Source: Gloeopeniophorella convolvens
Lineage: Eukaryota; Basidiomycota; Agaricomycetes; Russulales
DNA length: 16,190 nt
NCBI GenBank assembly: GCA_022496205.1
Contig: WTXD01000228.1
Location: 1-16,190, forward strand
Reading direction: 5' to 3'
A program made the position numbers and the translations under genes. This document shows, piece by piece, positions 7,650-16,190 of the stretch; within the stretch, counting starts at the first letter, position 1, and each line of letters opens with the position of its first letter. Under the pieces are notes generated by a model. The model searched no databases and was not told the DNA's origin. It worked only from the letters and a program-made list of their open reading frames with translations.

Positions 7650-9330
7650 ATGATGAACGCGCTCCGCCCATCCTCCCTCTTCCGTCCCGCCAGCCGCCCT
7701 TCGTCCCCCGCTCCAGGCCCCGCCCGTCCGGACGCGGTTACCTCGGCGGATAGAGCACCCCGGTCTATTGCTAAGCTGACACTCACCAGCTTCAAAAAGC
7801 CATCCCCGGCACCGACAGCGCCCTTATCTCAAGCCGCCGCTATTGTTCAAGATGGCTCATACCTCCAAGTCCTCGGCCTGAAACTTAGCGAGGCGGTCTC
7901 CAAGGCGCTGGCACAACCCACTGGCCCCGCCTCCGCTGGTGAACACCTTAATGGAAGGCGCCCGATCCCAGCCGGTCGAGGACGTGCGTTCGGTACACTT
8001 ATTGCTACGTATGTGTTTCATTTGCTATTTCCCTCCTGCCCTGGCTCACTTTTGATCTGGTCGCAGCGAGCTGAATGCGTCTCGTGAGAACCCACACCTA
8101 CGCAAGGCCATTCTGCGGTCCCTGCAGCGGCCACTGTCCACCCTGTTGACTAACCTGTCGACCAACTTGCTGCCGCTGTTGTCATCCCCCGAGTTCCTGA
8201 ATCCACCCGCTCCAACACCTCAAGTTCCGAACCCCAACCTCACACAGTCCCATGCCTTGTCCCTAGCAACGTTCGCTGGCGAGCTGTTGGAGACATTCGA
8301 TGAGTTAGGGTTGGGCCTAGACTCGGATCCGCGCGGAGACGGTTTGAAATCTGTCCGCGAGTCGCTGGTGTCCGTGACTGCCAGGGTCATACACCCATTG
8401 GTTGCTGGCATCAAGGCTGAGGTCATGTCCCTCGTGGAAGCGCTGGAGATGCCTGCCCCAATGCCGGCTGTGCCCGCCGGCGCTCCGAAGACTGCCGTGT
8501 CCTCCAAGGCAGTCGCGCAGCATCCGTCCCTCGTCACACTCCAGACTGTCGTGCCGATATATGCACGTGCCCTGGGTCGCTACTTCACCACTGCCCCCAC
8601 TCAATCTTACCTCGCCTCATTGGAGATATCGGTTGTATGGCGTGCTCTCGTGGCCCTCGCTCATCGTGTCCCACCGCCGCTCACCCCGCCGGCTTCGCCT
8701 ACCTCAACACCTGTTGGCGGCAAGAGGGGGCGCATATCAGGCACCACACCTCCAACTACGCCTCCATCCACGCGTTTCGTTCTGAAGCTCCCTCCTTCTC
8801 GCCCTCCTTCCCCTCCAGCATTGCAACCGTACATGCCGCCCGTTGTCGCCGACTCGCGCATCTTGGCAGGTCTGCTATCTTCCCTCCCCAGGCCCGATGC
8901 CGACAAGGGGAGCACGCGGCTGGCAAGGGAGGCCGTCAACGACGCGTGTGATGGCCTGAAGGCGCTCCTGCGACTCCTCGAGTCTGTGCAGACCATCACG
9001 ACCCGAGACCCGGTAGAGCTCGCCCGTGAGCTCGGGGTTTTAACCGCGGACCTGCCCACGTTGATTGCCCTTCCAATCCTGTTGAACACATATGTCTTCA
9101 CGGGAGAGAAGGGCGGAGCGCGAACCGTCTCCTCGATGCTTGGCCTCCCTGAAGAGCACTATCGCCAGGGTTGCCTCACAGGTTTCGGCAGGGCAGAGGA
9201 GTGTACGGCAGCAGTCGGTCAGAGGGTGCTCGACGTGCTGCTCTCCACCATACCCGGGATTCTATCAGTTTCCGCTGCAGAAGCCGTCGTGCGATGGCTT
9301 CAGAGCGAGATTGCTGCCGCCGATTCGTAA
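7650..9330 (+). CDS. Uncharacterised Pro/Ser-rich, helical 540-aa protein
   Basis: I do not recognise the family. Two exons (7650-8008 and 8067-9330) are joined by a 58-bp GT-AG intron; they total 1623 nt, giving 540 aa. The start is the first of two consecutive ATGs and has A at -3. Residues about 1-30 are basic and rich in Pro, Ser and Arg, probably disordered. From about residue 120 the chain is leucine-rich and looks helical (ELNASRENPHLRKAILRSLQ and on). Residues about 320-377 form a second Pro/Ser/Thr-rich linker that includes a basic GGKRGR patch. A further helical segment runs to the end and closes with VVRWLQSEIAAADS. There is no signal peptide or membrane segment, so the product is probably intracellular. 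The layout of helical blocks joined by disordered linkers suggests a scaffold or regulatory role, which is only a guess. The coding frame is clean with good codon usage, so the gene itself is well supported. Confidence 0.85.
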
Positions 9331-11078
9331 TTCTGTCTGCTGTCGACGACTGCACCCGGCGAAGCGGGGATGTCAGTCCCCTGACCAAACCTTTCCCCCG
9401 TGGGGTCACGCGTCACGCGCCAATCCCTTGTCTGGTGGTTTCTTCTTGGATGCCGGGTCCATGTGGTACGGACTGTTGTTGCTATTGCTGGGCTCTCAGG
9501 GACTTTCCTTGTGATTTGGCGATCTGGCCTATATGTTGGTGTCTCGTGGTCGTGTTACAGTAGATAAGGTCACTTGTCTCGGGTACTAGTCTGTTTATTC
9601 TTACATCGTTCTCAACAACTGTATCGCACAAGTCCCTAGTAATTGTCGTGGAGTTGGATCTGTTTGTATAGATTATGATTAGATGGATTATTTTACAGCA
9701 TGAATACTCATTAGCATCGCTGTTCTTGGCATCTTGCGTGCGTTGCCTGGATCACGGGGAGCACGCGGGACGCGGGACGGACGTTCGCTAACATCGAACC
9801 ACCGCTACTCAGCCGGCGGGACTCGCTCCGGTGTACCGTGAGTACTGTGCCAGAAGGGAGAGCACAAAACCTTGAGAGCTTCTTCTGTTTGGACGATCTT
9901 CGTTAGTTGTCCGCGGAGGAACGGGAACGGGTGAAGCGGGAACTGTTGACGAGGAGAAGTTCAAGGTTGCTGTGGCGAAGCCTGGTGAAGCTTAAACCCC
10001 ATGTGCTTAGTGTGGAGCCAATCGCGTGACCTCTTCGGAGCTTGGACACGTCTCAGATCTCAGTTGCCTCTTGCTTGCTTCTCGCCATTTCGCACTGCGT
10101 GCTCACACTCTCCTCAACGACTATGACTGGCTAATTCGACAGTGATTTTCGGTCCGGTTGGGACCATCATAGCTGATCGGTCAGGAATGTGCGCCGGGCG
10201 AGCGGACTCTTCATCCGTCTTCTCGCAGTGCTTCTTATCGTCGGAAACCGGGCCCACCTGCGATGACTTCATCCCCTCGACTCTGGGGAAAGTCAGCTGA
10301 GAGAGACTGAAGGCAGTGGTAGCCCATCATGGATCCCCTTAATGAATGTGTGCACGCGTACGTCCCGATTCTTCCACTTGACACGTCGACAATCATTCAC
10401 ACGTGCCACAAAGTTCAGGACGCGCCCTTCACCATTCAGCGCGCGTTTCACCGTTCAGCGACCTCAGTTGATCTCCTTTGCGCTCTCAGGGGCCCTTGCA
10501 AAAACGCAGAGCAACCTCGGAACTAGTACAGCTGAATGGCACACGGGACCGGTCCCCTTGAAAGGTCCTATGCGCCTGACCGGCTTCTCCTTAACGGCCT
10601 CGTAACGCGTGAGTGCGTACCCGGTTGTTCATCGGCCCTGCGCACGCCAATCGCGACAAATCGCATTCTATCATCATAGCACCTGTCCGAAATGGATGCG
10701 ACCGCGCGTCCCCCGCCCTGTCGCTCTCCATTTCAGATACTGTTCGCTTCTTTCAGCCTTTGTCATGGCCGTTTGTCTTCGTCCCGATGGCGCAAATGCA
10801 AGTCACACCACCCGGTGTGCTCGCGGCTACCGTTGTCCCTTCGTGACGATGAGCGAATCATCGTGATGGGGACACGCTCACCGGGGACGGGCACCCCAGT
10901 CAGAAGACTACGGCGCCGCCTCCAGAGGGGATGTCCTGCCTCGTGAGGACGGCTTCGCAAATTTTAATCCCGCCTTCGTTGATTGGGGTAACTTCTTGCT
11001 TTGCTGTAGCTTTACTGGAGATCCAAAAAATTCCGGAGAGACGTCACAGCAGCCGGGCAGGGAGGCCTTGGCTCGAGC
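9331..11078. other. Intergenic region: 3' flank of the 540-aa gene and GH55 upstream region
   Basis: No convincing gene is seen in 1.7 kb. The left part holds the 3' UTR of the upstream gene, with T-rich and A-rich stretches around 9590-9700. A 51-codon minus frame (9960-9805) has protein-like composition but no ATG. Near 10417-10461 there is a short imperfect duplication (CACCATTCAGCG / CACCGTTCAGCG). Close to the GH55 gene are CCGGGG (10881-10886) and CCCCAG (10894-10899), both matching the SYGGRG consensus of CreA/Mig1-type carbon repressors. That would suit a glucanase gene, but the motif is short. Confidence 0.4.
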
Positions 11079-11085
11079 TATAAAA
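11079..11085 (+). promoter_or_regulatory. TATA box of the GH55 glucanase gene
   Basis: TATAAAA lies 83 bp before the ATG at 11168, giving an inferred leader of about 50-60 nt. Confidence 0.6.
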
Positions 11086-11167
11086 CCTGACATGTTTTGC
11101 GAGGTGGTCTCACAACGTCTCTGTTGCGTTGACGCGAAGTGGTGACACTCGCTCTGTCGTCGTGGAC

Positions 11168-14100
11168 ATGCTCGCTCTCTCTCTGCTCGTCACCTTCCTC
11201 CTACACTCGTTCACCTTGGTGAACGGTTTGGGCTCGCAGTGCCCAGCACCGCTCGGTGCAGGCACTGCTGCACCAGGCGACCCCTACTGGCAGCAGACCA
11301 TCGCGCACCAGGGCGCCTCGGCTTTCGGGCCAGGTGGCTATCAGGTGTTCCGCAACGTGAAGGACTTTGGGGCCAAGGGTGATGGTGTGACGGACGACAC
11401 CAATGCGATCAAGTTCGTGCAATGGAATGCCCGTGATTCTCTATTCTGACGTGTCGTTGTGTCTTCCAGTGCTGCCATCAGCGCGGGTGGACGGTGTGGG
11501 GAAGGATGTGCTACGTCTTCGTCAGTTCTTGCTTCTCGAATCATTGGCACCTGTCACCAATACAGTTTCCAGAACCACCCCCGCCACGGTCTTCTTCCCT
11601 TCAGGGTAAGGAAGCCAGAGTTCTTGCGGGGCACACGCTAATCTTGCGTTTTCCCACAGAACTTACCTCGTATCTGGCTCGCTCGTCCTGTTCTACTACA
11701 CTGAGTTGGTCGGTGATCCTAAGAATCCTCCCACCCTATTGGCATCCTCTAGCTTCGGCGGCGGGTCTGTCATTGGTTCGTGTTCAACCTTCAGACGTGG
11801 CTTGTGTCTCATCGTGATTCGTAGACGCTGATCCTTATGGTGCCAACGGAAACTTCTGGGCTTCAGACAACAATTTGTGAGTTGGCCCAGGTCGGCGCGC
11901 GAACAAGATGATGGCGTTACTCACAATTTGGCGCAGCTACAAGTCTGTGCGCAACTTCGTCATTGATGTCTCGCGCGCTGCTCCGGGCAACACGGCTACT
12001 GGCATCCATTGGCAAGTCTCGCAAGCGACATCGCTCTACAACATTGTGTTCCACATGTCAACAGCGCCTGGCAACGCCCACCAGGGTAACGTTCTCACTC
12101 GATAGCATCTGTGAGATGTCTGACACCTCAAACAGGTGTCTATATGGAGGACGGCAGCGGTGGTTTCATGGGAGGTACGCTATCTAGCGCTTTCATTATA
12201 TTGCACTTTCTGATTGTTCAATCCCAGACCTTGTCTTCAACGGAGGTGAGTAGACCGGTACGCGTGAAGGATAGCAAGTTGACAAAGGTCCAAAGGCGCC
12301 TACGGTATGTATGTTGGCAACCAGCAGTGAGTATCAACAACCGGTTCAAGGGTAAAAGTCAGCCATTGACGACTTTGATCAGATTCACAGTCCGCAACGT
12401 CACCGTCAACAACGCCAACGTTGGTAAGCCTACCTTTGCAGCGATTTGACACTTTACTCAACAGTGTTGCAGCCGTCCACGGCGCGTGGAACTGGGGTTC
12501 GTGTCACTCAATTCGAACCCCACCAAAACCACTCACTGGGTTACAGGCTGGACGTTCCAGGGCATTACAATCAACAACTGCCAAGTCGGATTCGACCTGA
12601 CGACTGGCTCTCCATCCGGGAGTCCCCAGGTGCGTTTCGGCTAGGAGACCCCGCAATGTCTTGTACTATCTTGCTCACAGTATCTCTAGGGGGTGGCAGC
12701 CGAGGCCATCATCGACGCCACGGTCACCAACACTCCCGTCTTTGTACGCTCTGGGGCTGCCAGCAACGGCCAGCTCGACGGATCCCTTGTCCTAAGCAAC
12801 ATCCAGCTCAACAACGTGCCGACCGCAGTCGGCCTCGTCGGCGGTGCCACCGTACTTGCTGGCGGCAGTCTAACAATCAACGCATGGGCACAAGGGAACG
12901 TCTACACCGGGACGAACGGCAACCCGCGCTTCGTGCAGGGCAACATCGACATCAACAAGCCCGGCTCGCTCCTCCAAAACGGCAAGATCGTGAGCAAGGG
13001 CCGCCCGACGTACGCCGACTACGCTGTGTCGCAGGTCGTCAGCGTCAAATCGCAGGGCGCGAGGGGCGACGGCCAAACCGACGACACGGCCGCTCTCCAA
13101 GCTGTCTTTGACAAGGCACGTCTGCTTTGCGCTGTTGGCTGTCTTGGAGTGCTCAAGGGCGATTGTTTGTAGTTTGCGGGATGCAAGATCATCTACTTCG
13201 ATCAGGGCACGTACATCGTCACGTCGACTCTCAAAATCCCCGCGGGCGTGCAGATTGTCGGCGAGGCCTGGTCGAACATCATGGGCTCCGGTAGTGCGTT
13301 TACGGACCAGAACAACCCGCAGGTCGTCGTGCAGGTCGGCGCTCCCGGCTCCTCCGGCGTTGCGGAAATCTCCGGCATCGTGTTCGCCACAAGGGCCCCT
13401 GGTACGCGCCAGCCGCCTCGCAGGCAGACACCGTTGTGCTGAGGATCCTGATAGCTAACGGCGCCATCGTCCTCGAGTGGAACGTCCACGATCCCGCCGG
13501 CCAGCCCGCTGCCGCAGGTACCTGGGACTCCTTTATCCGGTAAGTTATTTTGCCTCTGCCTTCGGACGTCTATCCGCGCTCTAACGCAAGCCGCACCTCC
13601 CAGACTTGGCGGTATCACCGGCTCGAACGCGCAGGTTGCCCAATGCGCGACGAACCTCCCTAACACCGGCAACGACTGCTTCGTTTCCTTCATGGGCATC
13701 CATCTCACGCCGGGTGCTTCGGCGTACCTGGAGGTGCGTGCCTTCCCTCCCGCCTCCGCTGCGTGCCTAGACAGCGGTTCTGACGCGGCGCTCCGCAGGG
13801 TATGTGGGTCTGGGCAGCGGACCACGACGTCGACAGCGGCAACACGCAGATCACCGTGTACAGCGGACGCGGGATCTACTCCGAATCGAAGGGCCCCGTG
13901 TGGCTGATCGGCACCGCGGGCGAGCACCACGTGCTCTACCAGTACTCGTTCGTCAACGCCGCGGACCACTACATCGGCCTCGGGCAGACGGAGACGGTCA
14001 GTGGCGCCTTTCCGCTCGCGGGCGCGAGGCGCGCGGGCTGACGATGCGATGCGCGACGTGGACAGCCGTACTTCCAGCCGAACCCGTCCCCGCCCGCACC

Positions 14101-14492
14101 GTTCCAGTCGAACCCGACGTACAACGACCCCGTTTTCAACGGCGAGGGGGCCGCGTGGGCGTTCTCCGTGAAGAACTCGGACGGCATTATCCTCTTCGGC
14201 GGGGGCTTCTACAACTTCTTCCAGGTGCGTTCCTCCCTGCCTCGCCTCCGCGCGCGCACGCACCGGTGCTGACCCGGGGACGCGCGGCCAGAATTACGCC
14301 ACGGGGTGCCAGCAGGCGCAAAACTGCCAGTCGCAGATCATCAACATCGACTCTGCGTCGAACGTCGGCCTGTACTCGGTCTCGACGGCGCACAGCGTGA
14401 GCCAGCTGAGCGTGAACGCGAACCCGGTGATTGTGGCGAACAACGACCTCAACGGCTACACGTCGACGTTCACCGCGTGGACGTCGTCGTAA
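11168..14492 (+). CDS. Secreted exo-beta-1,3-glucanase, glycoside hydrolase family 55
   Basis: GH55 enzymes release glucose or short products from the non-reducing end of beta-1,3-glucan (laminarin, fungal wall glucan) outside the cell. Residues 1-20 are a signal peptide ending LVNG. The mature chain shows the GH55 tandem beta-helix plan: a first module opening with VKDFGAKGDGVTDDT (about 64-78) and a second with VKSQGARGDGQTDDT (about 413-427), both pectate-lyase-3 type. EWNVHDPAGQPAAAGTWDSF, GMWVWAADHDVD and GTAGEHHVLYQYSF follow. Glu626 in the last motif is the probable general acid, by analogy with the Phanerochaete laminarinase Lam55A. Nineteen exons total 2310 nt, giving 769 aa, the normal family size. 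Introns: 11413-11469, 11521-11572, 11606-11659, 11776-11824, 11877-11936, 12086-12135, 12175-12227, 12246-12295, 12327-12382, 12424-12472, 12497-12546, 12630-12689, 13116-13172 (GC-AG), 13402-13454, 13540-13603, 13734-13798, 13997-14065, 14225-14291. Introns crowd the first module; exon 8 is only 18 nt. Confidence 0.95.
13116..13172 (+). other. GC-AG intron in the GH55 gene
   Basis: The donor reads AAG|GCACGT and the acceptor TGTAG. It joins LQAVFDK to FAGCKIIYFDQGTY in frame; without it the reading frame meets the TAG at 13170-13172. No GT donor gives the conserved FDKFAGC junction. Confidence 0.85.
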
Positions 14493-14814
14493 GCCGCGCG
14501 CGGCCACAAACCCCGCCCCGGGCCCAAAATGACATGCATGCAGAAGGGAAACAAAACGGAGTGTGTAAGTAAGCTGTACGAGTAGGGCGTCGCGATACGT
14601 AGACGCGTGTGGTTCGATTTCCTCTTGGAGGTTTGTAGTTTCTGAAGGGGTGGGATGGAAGGGTGCCATTCGTGGCTTGCTGCATATATTATCCACGGGC
14701 TTGTGTGCTGTATTCTGCATGACCTCTGCTTCTCCATCTATACAACAATCACGCGATCTTGCTACACTCCCTGTGCGCCTTCTACTTACTCCCCAACACT
14801 CTAAGACTTCAGCT
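14493..14814. other. Convergent 3' intergenic region
   Basis: These 322 bp separate the stop codons of two converging genes. No gene is seen. An AT-richer patch near 14680-14695 could hold processing signals, but there is no AATAAA. The two transcripts may overlap at their 3' ends. Confidence 0.5.
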
Positions 14815-16150
14815 CTACGGCTCCGCGTCGCCATCGAACTCCGGCCCGCCGCGCACCTGCAGCTCGTGCGCGCTCTCGATCGCCACGCCGCCCAGCACGC
14901 GCGCGGGGCCCTCCGCGCGCACCGCCGCGAGCTCCGCGGGGCTCTTGACGAGCATCATCCCCGCGAACCCGAGCGCGTTGACGGACAGCGGCTCGCGCGA
15001 TGCGGCGAGCACGTACGTCTCGCGCGCGCGCGGCACGACGTACAGGTGCCGCGGCGTCAGCAGCACGTTGTACGACGGCGCGCCGGGCGGCTGCGCCGCG
15101 CGCGCGTGCCGCACGGACGAGATGGCGAGGTCGAGCAGCTCGACGAACGCGCCGGCCAGCGCGGGCTCGAGGTCCGCGGGGGTGGCGGAGGAGGGGAGCG
15201 CGAGGCGCCGGATGTGGTGCGCGAAGGGCAGCTCTGGGAGCGAGAACGGTTTATCTGTGCGCGGGGGAGTCGGGGTCAGGTGTAGGAGAGGGAGGGAGGG
15301 AAGGCCAGACGCGCGGCGCACCGTCCTTGTCGATGCGCGCGTTGGCTGCGAGGCGCTCGATCGGCGGGCCGTCCTCGTCCTCGACGGGCAGGAACTGGAT
15401 GTGCTTGTGCGCCTGGCTCGCGCCGCTGCGGTCGCCGCCTACGCCGGCCCACTCCACTCAGCCCGGGACGGTAAAGGGAAAGGGCGGGGCGCAACGCACA
15501 GTTGTAGAACGCAAAGAGGTGCTGGCCCGCCTTGCGTGCGGCGCGGAGCAGGAGGTACGCCTGCACGAGGTCGCCCGGGAGCAGCGGCGCCGTCTGGCTC
15601 TGGAACTCTGCGCATAGCAGCACACAAGGTCGCGTCACCCACCGCCCGCGCACACGCCGCGGCCAGACGGCGCTCACGCACCCTTTGTGACCAGTAGGAA
15701 GTGGCCCTCCACGACGGAGTACTTGTTGAGCTGCGCGCGGGTGGGTGAGTGGGGAGATCGCGCAGGGGCGGGGAGACAGCACTGACCAGCACGACGTACT
15801 CGGTGCCCTCCGCGTCGTCCTTCAGCTCGCCGACGTACAGGTTCGGGTTGTACGGCGGCTGGAACGGGTCCGTGCGCTTCTCCTGCTCGTGGCTCGCCGC
15901 GCCCGGCACGAAGTGCGGCGTCGGGAGCGCGGGCTTGTGCAGCAGCGCAGGGCACAGCCGGATCTCGAACTGCGGCCGAGTGGGGTTACGGCGCCGTGCG
16001 CGGGTAGGCGGACGGGGCACGCACGTCGATGCCGGCGTCGTGGTGCGTGTGCACCTCGGACGGGAAGAAGAGGACGTCTCCGGACGCTTTGCCGCGCGCA
16101 AAGGTGGGAGCGACGGCGGCGATGATTGCGGAGGGCGTGGATGTTGACAT
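14815..16150 (-). CDS. APA2: Diadenosine tetraphosphate phosphorylase / ATP adenylyltransferase
   Basis: The enzyme splits Ap4A with phosphate into ATP and ADP and controls dinucleoside polyphosphate levels. Six exons total 1023 nt, giving 340 aa; yeast Apa1/Apa2 are about 320-325. Introns are 15970-16024, 15731-15786, 15608-15681, 15439-15499 and 15255-15321. The N-terminal part shows DPFQPPYNPNLYVGEL, LNKYSVVEGHFLLVTKEF and the HIT-like active site NCGDRSGASQAHKHIQFLP. In its HxHxQ motif the second His (about 168) should be the nucleotidylated residue, by family analogy. The C-terminal ATP_transf-type domain (about 205-325) carries YNVLLTPRHLYVVPR and SVNALGFAGMMLVKS. The start ATG has A at -3 and lies 40 bp from the window edge, so its promoter is outside. 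Base composition is very GC-rich in exons and introns alike, above the genes at the left of the window. The symbol is by homology to yeast; APA1 would fit equally. Confidence 0.93.
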
Positions 16151-16190
16151 GGTGTGGCGCAGCGCCGTGAGAGCTGGGATCAGACGGTGC

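Noticed and set aside
8146..8148. Start of the 540-aa gene at a TTG
   Set aside because: The frame continues upstream through a good 58-bp intron to an ATG at 7650 in a normal context, and the combined length is a multiple of three.
10417..10461. Tandem repeat with CACCATTCAGCG / CACCGTTCAGCG
   Set aside because: Two imperfect copies of about 18 bp are too little to call a repeat array.
11129..11131. Upstream TTG start for the GH55 gene
   Set aside because: The ATG at 11168 begins a textbook signal peptide; an upstream extension would bury it.
12680..12689. Earlier acceptor (CTCACAG at 12680) for the GH55 intron starting at 12630
   Set aside because: It would add nine bases including a TAG in frame before GVAAEAIID, so the acceptor ending at 12689 is used.
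13202..14263. 353-aa minus-strand open frame
   Set aside because: It is antisense to GH55 exons 14-18 and crosses their introns. Its composition is Arg/Val/Ala-rich as expected from GC-rich shadow frames; the plus strand carries the recognised protein.
14759..15697. 312-aa plus-strand open frame
   Set aside because: It is antisense to the Ap4A phosphorylase, with low-complexity Arg/Ala/Ser composition. The minus strand encodes clear family motifs with proper splice sites.

Overview
The window reads as nuclear DNA of an agaricomycete fungus, most likely a wood-decay basidiomycete. Coding regions are cut by many short introns of about 49-74 bp. Genes have TATA-type promoters, protein families are typically fungal, and coding GC is high. 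No bacterial operon, CRISPR array, rRNA or tRNA gene was seen.

Layout from left to right. 1-715: no supportable gene. 716-2158 (-): an alpha/beta-hydrolase fold-3 esterase with six introns, clear family motifs and two apparent one-base deletions. 2538-2947 and 2953-3642: two different short terminal-inverted-repeat elements (MITE-like, TA target sites) lying almost end to end. 3660-5150 (-): an intact seven-exon methylthioribose-1-phosphate isomerase (MRI1) of 386 aa. 5151-7193: a long stretch without a clear gene, holding a cluster of perfect dyads and a possible decayed coding relic. 7650-9330 (+): a two-exon 540-aa protein I do not recognise, behind a long leader with two small upstream ORFs. 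9331-11078: intergenic. 11168-14492 (+): a secreted family GH55 exo-beta-1,3-glucanase with 19 exons and 769 aa. 14815-16150 (-): a six-exon Ap4A phosphorylase / ATP adenylyltransferase of 340 aa, convergent with the GH55 gene.

I rebuilt the exon chains by eye from GT-AG (twice GC-AG) borders and family motifs. For four of the five genes the summed exon length is an exact multiple of three with a continuous reading frame. The fifth, the esterase, closes only if two missing bases are assumed. The genes do not form one pathway: MRI1 belongs to methionine salvage, the Ap4A phosphorylase to dinucleotide turnover, and the GH55 enzyme and esterase to polymer and ester hydrolysis. I found no convincing new multi-gene system. 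The best leads are the abutting MITEs, the broken esterase, the GC-AG introns, the microexons of the GH55 gene and the unknown 540-aa protein.
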